A stretch of DNA of 64,000 nt from DATJFQ01 sp035495555 (GCA_035495555.1 DATJFQ010000024.1:13858-77857), one strand, 5' to 3'. Shown: positions 55,300-64,000, counted from the first letter of the stretch. Notes: generated by a model not told the origin, from the letters alone. Translations and numbers: made by a program.

Positions 55300-55964
55300 T
55301 ATTTCATCGGACTGGCGTGGCTGCGGAAGACGAGGCCGATGGACGCGACCATGTAGCGCAGATGGACCGGTCCGATTGCGGCGCCGCGGGGCGCGGAACT
55401 GTGCACGTTGCTGTAGTAGCGCAGCTCGAAGCGGACCCCGGTGTGCTGCGTCAGAAAGCCAACGGCCCCGCCCCCGATGTCGAAGCCGAGGCGCGTGCCC
55501 GTTGCCGTCTGGCCCAGACCGACGGCATCGGTCACCGATGCCCGTACGACGCCGAGGCCGGCGGAGACGAACGGGCGCAGGAAGTACTCGGTGTACCGTC
55601 GCGGCGCGGCCACGACCACGTTCCCCATCGTCGCAAACGCGTAGCTGCTCTTGACCAGGCCCGCCGTCGACAGCGGGTCGCCGTCGCGCCCCTTGGGCCG
55701 ATCCACGTGGAAGAACCCAGGCGTGAACGATACGACGCCTTCCGCGCCGAAAATCCCCTGCGACAGCACGGTGACCGCGCCTCCGAATTCCTTGTGCGTG
55801 GCGCCCGTCGCGTTCTGAATATCCACGAGCGATGTGTTGCCGCGGAAGGTCACGCCAAGCATCGGCGTGATCTGCCATTCAGACGCGGCGGCGGGCAAGG
55901 ACGCCAGGACCATCAGCGACGCGGCGGCGAGCGCGCGCAGGCAAACGGAGCGAAGTGTCACCAC
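55299..55964 (-). CDS. Outer-membrane beta-barrel-like hypothetical protein
   Basis: A 221-residue exported protein with a signal peptide (RALAAASLMVLASLPAAAS). The mature part alternates short amphipathic strands such as EWQITPMLGVTFRGNTSLV, TGTRLGFDIGGGAVGFL and HTGVRFELRYYSNV, and ends in VASIGLVFRSHASPMK, a barrel-like pattern. No named family. It is the third gene of a minus-strand run that ends with efp-glnS. Confidence 0.65.
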   Translation of the reverse strand: MVTLRSVCLRALAAASLMVLASLPAAASEWQITPMLGVTFRGNTSLVDIQNATGATHKEFGGAVTVLSQGIFGAEGVVSFTPGFFHVDRPKGRDGDPLSTAGLVKSSYAFATMGNVVVAAPRRYTEYFLRPFVSAGLGVVRASVTDAVGLGQTATGTRLGFDIGGGAVGFLTQHTGVRFELRYYSNVHSSAPRGAAIGPVHLRYMVASIGLVFRSHASPMK

Positions 55965-55970
55965 GGGCGA

Positions 55971-57062
55971 TTAGATGGCGAGGCGAAGAAAGAGGTTCGC
56001 GAAGATCGAGCGGGTCAGGTCTCCCTGCGCCAGATTGTAGGGCGCGACCAGTCCGTCACTGTTGGCGAGGAGAATGAGCGTCACGTTCCTCGCCGGAACT
56101 TTGATCATGAGGGACGAATACGCGTCCGACACCACACCGAAGTGCCAGACGACGCGCTCGTTGCGGTAGGTCTGCACGAACCATCCCAGGCCGGTCGGCA
56201 GCACGGCGCCTGAGCGTCCTGTGGCGTTCGCCCACGCCGTATCGCGGGTCTCGTTGAGGAGCAGGATCTCCGAATCGAGCGCCGCGTCGAACTGCGCCAG
56301 ATCGCGCACGGTGCTCACCAGCCCGTTGGCCGCGGACATCGTCAACGCGGGAATCTCGGTCGGCTCCGCGCGTCCGCGTCCCGTCAGGTGGTATGGGATC
56401 GCGAGCTTCGTCAGAATCTGCCGATAGTTCGCAACCTCCTCGTCCGTGTAGAGGCCCTCGGGCAGCGTGAAGTCCGGATCGCGAAGGTCGGTCCCGGGGA
56501 CCGACGTCGTCATCGCGAGCCGATCGAGGAGGCGATGCGAAATGCTCTTCCGGTACGCCTGCGGGATGCACCACTCCGCCACCGTCGTGAGCGTGTCGAA
56601 CCGCGCCGGGTTGAACTGAAACTGTTCCTCGCTTCCGGGTGGTGCGGCGTGGCTGAGCAACTGGCGCGTGGTCGCGTCCGGCTCGAGACCCGTCACGCCA
56701 TACCGGGTCACCGGCGCATCGAGTTCTACGCGGCGCTGCTCGACGCACTGCAGCACCAGGACGGCGGCAAACATCTCCGAGAGATCGCCGACGACATACG
56801 GCGTGTCGGGCGTCGCGCGAAGCCGGGTGGCGACGTTCTGGAATCCGTATCCCTTCTCCCAGACGATCGCGCCGTCTTTGACGATGGCGGCCGACAGGCC
56901 GGGGATGCCCGCCTGCTGGCGAAGCGATTCGAGATACGCGTCGAACACGCTCAACGATCCGGTCCCGAGCAACTGCTGCGCCGGTGCCGTTGCCGACCAG
57001 ACAGCCAGCGCAACCGTCACCACGGCGAGCACGCGAATCGACGCCCTCATGCTGGCCCGCAT
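55971..57062 (-). CDS. Serine hydrolase (beta-lactamase fold) lacking the catalytic SxxK
   Basis: A 363-residue exported protein. The class C beta-lactamase/esterase fold is clear: GIPGLSAAIVKDGAIVWEKG, then VGDLSEMFAAVLVLQCVEQ, EFPALT-type turns and VVWHFGVVSDAYSS near the end. The catalytic SxxK box should sit at GSxxK; here it reads G-D-L-S-E (Asp93, Glu96), so Ser and Lys are both changed. The YxN box is FQFNP, with Asn kept but Tyr changed. It is probably not an active hydrolase and may bind a ligand instead. It lies one base from the DUF4390 gene. Confidence 0.75.
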   Translation of the reverse strand: MRASMRASIRVLAVVTVALAVWSATAPAQQLLGTGSLSVFDAYLESLRQQAGIPGLSAAIVKDGAIVWEKGYGFQNVATRLRATPDTPYVVGDLSEMFAAVLVLQCVEQRRVELDAPVTRYGVTGLEPDATTRQLLSHAAPPGSEEQFQFNPARFDTLTTVAEWCIPQAYRKSISHRLLDRLAMTTSVPGTDLRDPDFTLPEGLYTDEEVANYRQILTKLAIPYHLTGRGRAEPTEIPALTMSAANGLVSTVRDLAQFDAALDSEILLLNETRDTAWANATGRSGAVLPTGLGWFVQTYRNERVVWHFGVVSDAYSSLMIKVPARNVTLILLANSDGLVAPYNLAQGDLTRSIFANLFLRLAI

Positions 57063-57063
57063 C

Positions 57064-57618
57064 TCACCTGATGAACGTGAACTTCGCGAGGCCGACCGCG
57101 TCGTCTGCCTGCCAGGGCCAGATGAACGTGGAGTTCTTCGGCGACGAGTTGGCGCGGACGCGGACGTAGTACTCCGCGTTCGCTTCGAGCGGCACGCCGT
57201 GGAACAGCGACATGCGCGCGAAGTCGCTGGTCAGGGCCGCCCAGGCCGTGTCCTCGTCGAGCGTCGTATCGGCGTAATCCGTGCGGCCGTCGACCATCCG
57301 GGTGATGTGGTACGTCCGTGTCAGCGTGTCGTATTTGACCGTGGCTGTCACCACGGCCGACGCGATGGTGCGGTCGAACCAGACCGACGCCGCACGGCGC
57401 AGGTCCACCTTGTAGACGAACTTGATCGTCAGGCCCGAATGAATCGCGGTGCGGATGTCGTCGGTGAGCGGCTGACCGAGCTTGAACGAGACGAGCAGCT
57501 CGCCGTCGCGCGGAAGCGGGACCACCTGCATGGACTGGCCCAGCGCGGACGCGGGCGCCGCCAGCGCGAGCAGCACCAGTACGAGGAGGAAACGTCGAAA
57601 CATGGCTGGACGCGTCAT
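57064..57618 (-). CDS. DUF4390-family exported protein
   Basis: A 184-residue protein with a signal peptide (FLLVLVLLALAAPASALGQ). Mature strands such as LLVSFKLGQPLTDDIRTAI, VDLRRAASVWFDRTIASAVV and TLTRTYHITRMVDG fit the DUF4390 family. Its ending WPWQADDAVGLAKFTFIR is typical. Function is unknown. It is one base upstream of the serine-hydrolase-like gene and probably cotranscribed. Confidence 0.82.
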   Translation of the reverse strand: MTRPAMFRRFLLVLVLLALAAPASALGQSMQVVPLPRDGELLVSFKLGQPLTDDIRTAIHSGLTIKFVYKVDLRRAASVWFDRTIASAVVTATVKYDTLTRTYHITRMVDGRTDYADTTLDEDTAWAALTSDFARMSLFHGVPLEANAEYYVRVRANSSPKNSTFIWPWQADDAVGLAKFTFIR

Positions 57619-57718
57619 GATACCGCGGTTTGGCTGGGGTCGACGAATCCGCGCTTCGCGCGGGGTGCCGGGGGCTTGGGACCTCGGACGGGTGCTGGGG
57701 AAGCCGTGCGGACTACTT

Positions 57719-58324
57719 TCAGTCGTGGTAGGGAATCTCGGTGAACGCGGGGAGGGCCGCGAGGCGGATCACGTCGAGAAGACCGGCGCGTTCGTGGAAC
57801 TCCATCCCGTCGCGGTTGACCACCACGGCACTCGCGTACCGCGGCGCCAGGCGCCGGAACTCGCTGTCGATCAGGCGAAAGCGCCGCACCATGTTTTCCG
57901 CGTTCTCGTGCGCCCGATTCCGCAGACGGATGTGCTTGTCGATCGTGTCTGTGCTCGACGTCAGGACGATGATGCGGTCGGGATCCCAATGCTTACCCTT
58001 GAGGACGACCTCCCGCAGCGCCTCGTGCTCCTGTTTCGGGTATTCGGCGATGTGCGCTTCCAGCGTGATCTGCGCCCCCTCGAGGAAGATGACCTTCCCC
58101 GGACGATCGTTGGCGAGTGCGTCCGCGTAGTTCGCCTCGTAGAGATCCGCGAAATAGGCTGTGACGCCGACGGCGTTCCTGCCCGCCTCGATATCGCTCA
58201 GCACGCGCGGGTGCCAGACGCCCTTCTCCCCCTCGCCGTAGGACCCGTTGTGATAGAGATCCCCGAGCTGCCGCACGAGAGTGCTTTTCCCGACCCCCGG
58301 CCCGCCGACAATTGCCACGCGCAT
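57719..58324 (-). CDS. P-loop nucleoside-kinase-like ATPase
   Basis: A 201-residue soluble protein. The Walker A motif is GGPGVGKST near residues 7-15; VIFLEGAQITLEAHI resembles the second strand of deoxynucleoside kinases or AAA-type P-loop proteins. RDGMEFHERAGLLDVI is a C-terminal helical region. It may be a small-molecule kinase; substrate unknown. It is the first gene of the minus-strand run down to glnS, with a 100-base gap before the DUF4390 gene that may hold a weak heptamer-like stretch. Confidence 0.7.
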   Translation of the reverse strand: MRVAIVGGPGVGKSTLVRQLGDLYHNGSYGEGEKGVWHPRVLSDIEAGRNAVGVTAYFADLYEANYADALANDRPGKVIFLEGAQITLEAHIAEYPKQEHEALREVVLKGKHWDPDRIIVLTSSTDTIDKHIRLRNRAHENAENMVRRFRLIDSEFRRLAPRYASAVVVNRDGMEFHERAGLLDVIRLAALPAFTEIPYHD

Positions 58325-58371
58325 GCGCCGTTCATACTAGTCGATAGGCGCTGTTCCTCGTGTAGGATCCC

Positions 58372-58420
58372 CATCGAACATCGACCATCGACCATCGAAC
58401 ATCGACCATCGAGCATCAGG
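58372..58420. repeat. Heptamer array, CATCGAC units
   Basis: Seven units: CATCGAA, CATCGAC, CATCGAC, CATCGAA, CATCGAC, CATCGAG, CATCAGG. It occupies the gap between the divergent P-loop and oxidoreductase genes, 17 bases before the latter's GTG. Confidence 0.93.
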
Positions 58421-58436
58421 AATTTCCGTTCAACAG

Positions 58437-59897
58437 GTGACGACGCCCGCCCCTTCGTTCGACGCAGTCATCATCGGATCCGGTCCGAACGGTCTCGCGG
58501 CTGCGATTGCGATCGCTCGTGAGGGGTTCGCGGTACGGGTGTTCGAACGCGCCGACACCATCGGCGGCGGAATGCGGTCGGGAGCACTGACGCTGCCCGG
58601 CTTCATCCACGACATCTGCTCCTCGGTCCACGCGCTCGTGCCCGCGTCGCCGTTTTTCAAGACGCTTCCGCTCGGGCAGTTCGGACTCACGCTCCTTCAC
58701 CCGCCGACCCCGTTCGCGCATCCGCTGGAGGATGGAAGCGCGGTCGTCTGTCGACGATCAATCGAGGAGACCGCGGCGAATCTGGATGCGCCCGACGCCG
58801 CCGGATATCGCCGACTGTTCGGGCCCATGGTCCGGCAATCCGAGCCGCTGATGGAAGCCTTGCTCGCACCGATCGGGCGCCGCCATCCCCTGCTCATGGC
58901 GAGCATCGGTCCGATGGCGATCCGGTCCGCGAAGTCGCTGGCGGAATCGAGGTTCCTCGGGCGCCGCGCGCGCGCGCTGATGGCGGGTGCCGCGGCCCAC
59001 GGGCTGGTGCCGCTCGAGTTTGCCGGGACGGCCGGGTTTTCGCTGGCGCTGATCGTCGCTGCCCATGCGGTCGGCTGGCCGGTGGCCCAAGGCGGTTCCC
59101 AGACGCTCGCCGAGGCGCTCGGCCGCTACCTCGAGTCGCTCGGGGGCTCGATCGAAACGGGACGGACGATTACTGCGCTGGAGGATCTACCCAAGCGCGG
59201 CGCCGCCGTGCTCTGCGATGTCACGCCGCGGCAACTGCTGGCAATTGCGGACGCGCAGCTCCACGGCTCGTATCGGCGCGCGCTCGAGCGGTTTCGCTAT
59301 GGGCCCGGTGTGTTCAAGCTGGATTGGGCGCTGCATCAGGCGGTGCCGTGGCGGGCGCCGGCGTGCCGCGACGCGGGCACGGTGCACGTCGGCGGCACGC
59401 TCGAAGAGATTGCCGCTTCAGAACGCGCGGCGTGGGAAGGGCGGATCCACGACCGTCCGTTCGTGCTCGCGGTGCAGCCGACGATTGTGGATCCGTCACG
59501 CGCGCCGGCAAACCGGCACACGCTCTGGGCGTACTGTCACGTGCCAAACGGATCGACGGTCGATATGACGTCGCGTGTGGAGGCGCAGATTGAGCGCTTC
59601 GCGCCTGGATTCCGGGACTGCATCGCCGCGCGCCACACCATGAACACAGCGGACATGGAACACGGGAATCCGAATCTCGTGGGCGGCGACATTGGCGGCG
59701 GCGCCGCAGACCTGGCGCAATTGATTGCACGGCCAGCGCTGAAGGTGAACCCGTACACGACCCCGATCGACGGCGTTTATCTCTGCTCGTCGTCCACGCC
59801 GCCGGGCATCGGCGTCCATGGCATGTGCGGATACTTCGCCGCGCAGGCCGCTGTGCGGCGCCTTCGTCGCCGCGATCGGCGACTAGCCGACAGGTGA
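58437..59897 (+). CDS. FAD-dependent oxidoreductase, phytoene desaturase/CrtI-like
   Basis: A 486-residue flavoprotein. The N-terminal dinucleotide motif is DAVIIGSGPNGLAAAIAIAR, followed by FERADTIGGGMRSGALTLPG; the C-terminal FAD motif is PIDGVYLCSSSTPPGIGVHG. This is the CrtI/PYROXD2-like branch of amine oxidase-type proteins. No carotenoid gene is adjacent, so carotenoid desaturation is not supported; the substrate is open. The start is GTG, with AGGA 15 bases upstream and the heptamer array just before. Confidence 0.85.
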   Translation: MTTPAPSFDAVIIGSGPNGLAAAIAIAREGFAVRVFERADTIGGGMRSGALTLPGFIHDICSSVHALVPASPFFKTLPLGQFGLTLLHPPTPFAHPLEDGSAVVCRRSIEETAANLDAPDAAGYRRLFGPMVRQSEPLMEALLAPIGRRHPLLMASIGPMAIRSAKSLAESRFLGRRARALMAGAAAHGLVPLEFAGTAGFSLALIVAAHAVGWPVAQGGSQTLAEALGRYLESLGGSIETGRTITALEDLPKRGAAVLCDVTPRQLLAIADAQLHGSYRRALERFRYGPGVFKLDWALHQAVPWRAPACRDAGTVHVGGTLEEIAASERAAWEGRIHDRPFVLAVQPTIVDPSRAPANRHTLWAYCHVPNGSTVDMTSRVEAQIERFAPGFRDCIAARHTMNTADMEHGNPNLVGGDIGGGAADLAQLIARPALKVNPYTTPIDGVYLCSSSTPPGIGVHGMCGYFAAQAAVRRLRRRDRRLADR

Positions 59898-59915
59898 ATC
59901 GAAAAATTCACGAAC

Positions 59916-61817
59916 TCACGAATTCGCCAACTTTCGCAGCGTCTCGGCGAGCGCGGTGATCCGCTGCGCGTCCCGCCCGCTGGCCGACGATGCGGCAGAC
60001 GACAACTCGCCGGCCAGCGTCGTCAGCTCCTTTGCCGTGGCGGGCGACTTCGACTTCTCGGCGCGATCGAGCGCGGTCTTGATCGCGGTCGCGCGGTCCG
60101 CCGGCAGCGCCTTGTCGCGGTTCAGCTGATCGAGGTACGCGCGGGCGACTGTCGGTGTGGCGGGCCACGTCATCTTCGGCTGTTCCTGCGGGTTGAACTC
60201 GTCGGATCGGATCGCGGCCGCCGCGTCGATCTCGTTCTGCGTCAGATACTGGCTTGGCAACAATCGGAAGATGTCGATGCCGCGCGCGATCTCGGAACCG
60301 TAGATGTGTCCGTTGTACCAGTAGCCCGACCAGTACCCGCCGGTGATCAGATTCTTCGCGTCGATCGGCCCCCGATCGAAATACGCGATCTCCACCGGAT
60401 GGGCGGAGTCGGTGAAGTCGAACACGGACAGACCGCCCTGATACCAGCCCTGCACCATGATGTCGCGGCCGGGAACAGGGACGAGGGAACCGTTGTGGGC
60501 GACGCAGTTTTCCTGCTCGGTCTGCGCGGCCGGCATCTTGTAATACGAGCGGAACACGAGTTTCTTGTCGACGATGTCGAAGATCGCGTCGGCGCCCCAG
60601 TTCAGAGGGTCCTCGGCTCGGCAGCGTGGACGCGTGCCGCCGCCCCACTCGTCGGTGAAGATGACCTTCGTCCCGTCGTTGTTGAACGTGGCGGAGTGCC
60701 AGTAGGCGAAGTTCTTGTCCGCGGCAGCGTCGAGGCGCTTCGGATGGACCGGGTCGGAGATGTCGAGGAGGATGCCGTTGCCGGAACAGGCGCCTGCCGC
60801 GAGCCCGACCGCCGGGAACACCGTGATGTCGTGACACTGGTTGGTCGCGCGCGCCGGCTGCGTGCCGGGCCCGCGGTCGCCTTCCTTCTGCAGGCCGGCG
60901 ATCGCGCCGGTCTTCTCGTCGGCAAAGATGCGCGGCCGATTGACGATCGCCGCCTGGTCCGGATGCGCGATCGGGACCTTGATCACGTCGATGCTGAAGA
61001 GGGCCGTATTCGGATCCTCGTCCGGCGCTCCGGCCGAACATCCGGCGAGTTCCTCGCCGGGGCGGACCGTGCTCGTGCCGGATCCATAGATATAGATGTT
61101 GGCCTTGTCCTGCGGATCGTCGACGATCGTGTGCGTGTGCGACCCGCGGCACGTCTGTACAGCAGCAACCTGGCGCGGATGCGTGATGTCGCTGATATCG
61201 AAGATGCGGACGCCGCGGAAGCGGTCCTTGCTGGCGACGTCTTCGACGCCTTCGGTGCCGCAATCCACGCGTCCACGCGTCTGTTCGACGGACATGAAGA
61301 GCAGGTTGCCTCGGACCGACATGTCACCCTGGCCGCCGGGGCAGACGACCGACGTCATCAGACGCGGGCGGCGCGGGGTCTCGATGTCATAGGTATTGAA
61401 CCCATTGAAGTTGCCGACGAACATGTCGGCGCGTCGGAACGCCAGGTCCGAGTTCGCGAAATCCAGCCCGCTCGGGCCGCCTCGCCCGCGGCCGGCGGGT
61501 GCGGCCGGCTGCGCGGCCGGAGCCGTCGCCGCTGGCTGCGGCGCAGGCGGAGCCGTCGCGCCCCGGCCTGTTGTTTCCGGCGGCGTCGGCGTGCCGGCCG
61601 GCGAGCTGGGGTCGAAGAATCCCTGCGGCTTCGCCATGTGCGCGACGAGCTGCATGTTCTTCGCAGCCTGCCCCGCGTTGTCGAATCCCGGCTTCAGGCT
61701 CGCTCGCGGATCCGTCGTCGACGCATGTTCCTGCGGGGGCTGCTGCGCGTGCCCCTGCACGATCAGGAACATCGCGGCCGCCGCGACACTGAAAACGGTT
61801 GCAGCCGTCCTTCTCAT
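59916..61817 (-). CDS. Secreted LVIVD-repeat protein
   Basis: A 633-residue exported protein. A signal peptide (AATVFSVAAAAMFLIVQGHAQ) and a proline/alanine-rich linker (residues 85-115) precede LVIVD-type beta-propeller repeats, for example FNTYDIETPRRPRLMTSVV, RGVRIFDISDITHPRQVAAV, GILLDISDPVHPKRLDA and GLSVFDFTDSAHPVEIAYFD. Such proteins are common in Acidobacteria; the ligand is unknown. A C-terminal helical part (AATAIKTALDRAEKSKSPAT) may dimerise. The stop lies in a short weak repeat shared with the end of the oxidoreductase gene. Confidence 0.85.
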   Translation of the reverse strand: MRRTAATVFSVAAAAMFLIVQGHAQQPPQEHASTTDPRASLKPGFDNAGQAAKNMQLVAHMAKPQGFFDPSSPAGTPTPPETTGRGATAPPAPQPAATAPAAQPAAPAGRGRGGPSGLDFANSDLAFRRADMFVGNFNGFNTYDIETPRRPRLMTSVVCPGGQGDMSVRGNLLFMSVEQTRGRVDCGTEGVEDVASKDRFRGVRIFDISDITHPRQVAAVQTCRGSHTHTIVDDPQDKANIYIYGSGTSTVRPGEELAGCSAGAPDEDPNTALFSIDVIKVPIAHPDQAAIVNRPRIFADEKTGAIAGLQKEGDRGPGTQPARATNQCHDITVFPAVGLAAGACSGNGILLDISDPVHPKRLDAAADKNFAYWHSATFNNDGTKVIFTDEWGGGTRPRCRAEDPLNWGADAIFDIVDKKLVFRSYYKMPAAQTEQENCVAHNGSLVPVPGRDIMVQGWYQGGLSVFDFTDSAHPVEIAYFDRGPIDAKNLITGGYWSGYWYNGHIYGSEIARGIDIFRLLPSQYLTQNEIDAAAAIRSDEFNPQEQPKMTWPATPTVARAYLDQLNRDKALPADRATAIKTALDRAEKSKSPATAKELTTLAGELSSAASSASGRDAQRITALAETLRKLANS

Positions 61818-61906
61818 CGTCCAAGCTCCTCTAACATCCGTTCACTCAGCCGCTCGCGCCGGTAGTCTGATAACCGGGGCCTTGATCCCTGAGCCCGTCT
61901 CACGTA

Positions 61907-64000
61907 TTAGAAGTGAAATTTCACTCCGAGCTGCAGCTCGCGTGCATTCGTTGCCGTGGCTTGAATGCGCCCAAAAGAGGCCGATGACAAGTCGGTGACC
62001 GGGACACCAAGATTGACACGGTTGAAAAGATTAAACACTTCCACTCTGATTTCAACTGATCTCTCGGCGCCGACCCCCACACGCTTGATCAGCGATATGT
62101 CAGTATTGATCATCCCTGGCCCTCGAACGGAGTTTCGGGGCGTATTCCCTGATTGGCCAGCCGGCGCCGCGACAAACGCCTCCGTGTCGAACCATTCCGC
62201 AGCCGTTTTCGGACCAGCGTTAGGATCTGCAATCGTATTCGGTCGGCAGCTCGGCGTCCAGTTGCCGGCGCGCAGGCAGGGATCGCGGCCGTCGTAAATC
62301 GTGTACGGGAAGCCGGACTGTATTGTCCAAATGCTCGCCACCGCCCAATTTCCGAGTACTGCGGCAAAAGGGCCAGAATGTAACCACCGCTTGGCGTTGC
62401 CAAAAGGCAGCTCATAGACTTCAGATAGATTGACACGATGTCTCGCGTCAAACTCTGAGGGCGCCCATTCCGCGTCCTTGTCATTCGCGTCCTGCGGCAT
62501 CATCAAATATGTCCGATTTGTAGCGCCGGAATGAAACGCAGACGAGTTATCCATCGACTTCGACAAGACATACGATGCTTGAAACTGCAAGCCATTGCTG
62601 AATCGTCTGGTAACGCTCGCCTCAAGACCGTTATATTTAGAACGGCCCCAATTCGACGCCTGCAGCACGGACGTGAAACCCGGGTATGGACGGAACAGAT
62701 CCTTGTTGGCCTGAGTCGTCTGACCAGGCACGTAAATCGGCTGGTTCAGCTCATTCCCAAGCTGCAGCAGGTCGTAACCCTTATTTCCTACATACGCGAT
62801 CTCGAGAATCGTGTTCGGCATGAACTGCCATTGCGCGTCGAGGTTAAAAACGACAGAGTACGGAGTCGTGATATGCGGATTAATAACATATAACTGACCG
62901 ACCAACGGGATCGTGACCGGCTTGATCGGATTACTCAAAGAGGTATCGCGCACCACTGGTTGCTGATAGAACGGATAGGACAATATCTGCTGCAACGTCA
63001 GATTGTTGCGCAGCTGATTCCTAAACATTCCGACCCCACCTCTGACCGCCAATTTGCCGTCCCCTGTGACGTTCCAGGAGAAACCGCCGCGCGGCTGAAA
63101 TCCGTTCTTGTCGGCGAAGTAGGTGCCTTTTGGCGGCAGTCCATGAGTGCCAGCAGTAACCACCTCCGCCTGGCCGCTCTGCGGCGCTGCCGTAGCTGGC
63201 TGATCAATCAAGAACGTCGAGGTCTGGCCCAGCTTGTCAGTAATAGGGCTGAAATAATCGTAACGCAGTCCGAGGTTGAGGGTCAGATTGCGTCGGAGCT
63301 TCCAGTCATCCTGAACGAACGACCCCCAGTTCTTATTGACCATAACCATACGAGTACGACCCTGCCCGTAATCGAACTCCGCCGCCTTGCCCAGCAGGAA
63401 GTCCGCTACGGTGTCACCGGTGTACGTGCCATTGAATACGTAGCGGCCGACGACAAAAAAACCGTTGTTGATGTCCTCACTGCCGGGTCTGTATGTTCCA
63501 CCGATCCGGAAATTGTGAGCGCCCCTTACGAGCGTTACGACATCGGAGACCTCATACTCTTGATAAACTCCAACCGTCGGGCCTTGGATGGTATTACCGA
63601 TGCCTGAAATGCCGTTGATTTCAATGTCAGGAAGGCCGAGCCCCCCAATTGCGTCTTGGGGCCTGACATAGTTGATGCCGTAGTCAATGGGATTCAACAA
63701 TGGAAGGTTCGAGCTAGTACTCGTCATGCGGGAAAAACCGAATCGAACCTCATTGAGCAGCGATGAAGACAACACCGTGTTCAGGCCACCCGTGCCGTGT
63801 TGCGGCCGACTTACGTTTTTGTTCGGGAACCCTTCATAGTTGGCGGTATTTGAGCCTTGAAACGGATTGAACGTGTTGTTGTCCTGCAAGAAATGCCGGT
63901 AGAACGCTGACCAGTGTTGGTTAAATGTGTGGTCGACACGAACCATGTACTGGTTGTAGTTCGTTTGGCTCACCGGCGACGAGACATAATTGTTCTGCCG
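61907..64000 (-). CDS. TonB-dependent receptor, 5' end beyond window
   Basis: At least 697 residues of barrel; the frame is open to the window edge and the true start is not in view. The C terminus ends in LQLGVKFHF, with the aromatic last residue of outer-membrane barrels. It resembles Oar-like receptors of Acidobacteria (RVDHTFNQHWSAFYRHF, GLRYDYFSPITDKLGQTSTF). Hand counts in two 60-base lines give about 45 and 57 percent G+C against about 77 percent in one line of an ADOP gene, so its base composition is unlike its neighbours, suggesting acquisition or a different selective history. Substrate unknown. Confidence 0.85.
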   Translation of the reverse strand, partial: RQNNYVSSPVSQTNYNQYMVRVDHTFNQHWSAFYRHFLQDNNTFNPFQGSNTANYEGFPNKNVSRPQHGTGGLNTVLSSSLLNEVRFGFSRMTSTSSNLPLLNPIDYGINYVRPQDAIGGLGLPDIEINGISGIGNTIQGPTVGVYQEYEVSDVVTLVRGAHNFRIGGTYRPGSEDINNGFFVVGRYVFNGTYTGDTVADFLLGKAAEFDYGQGRTRMVMVNKNWGSFVQDDWKLRRNLTLNLGLRYDYFSPITDKLGQTSTFLIDQPATAAPQSGQAEVVTAGTHGLPPKGTYFADKNGFQPRGGFSWNVTGDGKLAVRGGVGMFRNQLRNNLTLQQILSYPFYQQPVVRDTSLSNPIKPVTIPLVGQLYVINPHITTPYSVVFNLDAQWQFMPNTILEIAYVGNKGYDLLQLGNELNQPIYVPGQTTQANKDLFRPYPGFTSVLQASNWGRSKYNGLEASVTRRFSNGLQFQASYVLSKSMDNSSAFHSGATNRTYLMMPQDANDKDAEWAPSEFDARHRVNLSEVYELPFGNAKRWLHSGPFAAVLGNWAVASIWTIQSGFPYTIYDGRDPCLRAGNWTPSCRPNTIADPNAGPKTAAEWFDTEAFVAAPAGQSGNTPRNSVRGPGMINTDISLIKRVGVGAERSVEIRVEVFNLFNRVNLGVPVTDLSSASFGRIQATATNARELQLGVKFHF

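Noticed and set aside
57640..57715. Degenerate heptamer array resembling GGTGCTC units
   Set aside because: The G-rich units are too variable to phase reliably.

Overview
The window looks like chromosomal DNA of a GC-rich member of the Acidobacteriota, most likely class Vicinamibacteria. This is an inference from gene content: six long MacB/FtsX-type permeases without an ATPase partner (the acidobacterial ADOP family), PadR regulators fused to them by overlapping stops and starts, an acidobacterial VWFA-type secreted protein, two Oar-like TonB-dependent receptors with carboxypeptidase-regulatory domains, a sortilin-type Asp-box protein and an LVIVD-repeat protein. No plasmid, phage, integrase, transposase, CRISPR, rRNA or tRNA gene was seen.

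Layout. 1-6.4 kb: end of an ADOP permease, a phosphoglycolate phosphatase-like HAD enzyme, a small secreted HExxH protein, IMP dehydrogenase, an MltB-type lytic transglycosylase, a CoA-type Nudix hydrolase and a small membrane methyltransferase. 6.5-15.1 kb: two PadR/ADOP pairs plus a divergent ADOP. 15.1-31.4 kb: a sortilin-like Asp-box protein, a HAF-repeat protein, SpeA, a GH36 alpha-galactosidase, a TonB receptor, a receiver-like orphan, a LolA-like protein, a GlsB-type membrane protein, an HTH-RDD protein, a small membrane protein and a PCMT-like methyltransferase. 31.5-40.3 kb: a tight minus-strand operon of bacterial alpha-2-macroglobulin, PBP1C and an O6-alkylguanine-DNA methyltransferase. 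40.5-46.6 kb: a second HTH-RDD protein, a YkgJ-like cysteine cluster protein, PepT, a VWFA protein and exonuclease III. 46.6-52.2 kb: a second PadR cassette with an ADOP on each side. 52.2-64 kb: a HAD hydrolase, EF-P/GlnS and upstream envelope genes, a P-loop kinase-like protein, a CrtI-like oxidoreductase, an LVIVD protein and a TonB receptor that runs off the right edge and is visibly lower in G+C.

How genes work together. Envelope functions dominate: MltB, PBP1C plus alpha-2-macroglobulin (periplasmic defence and repair), TonB receptors, GH36 and other secreted proteins. The PadR/ADOP cassettes probably respond to small molecules or envelope stress. GuaB, EF-P, GlnS, SpeA, XthA and Ogt are housekeeping or repair genes scattered among them.

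The most unusual structure is non-coding. Gene boundaries carry many short tandem arrays built on a strict 7-bp period but with different unit sequences; several contain or touch the stop codon of the neighbouring gene, and one is translated into a C-terminal tail. A palindromic element of about 100-125 bp is present twice; the second copy lies in frame inside the 5' end of pbpC, where it adds about 35 codons and a possible attenuator hairpin. Both divergent PadR cassettes have dyad-symmetric candidate operators.
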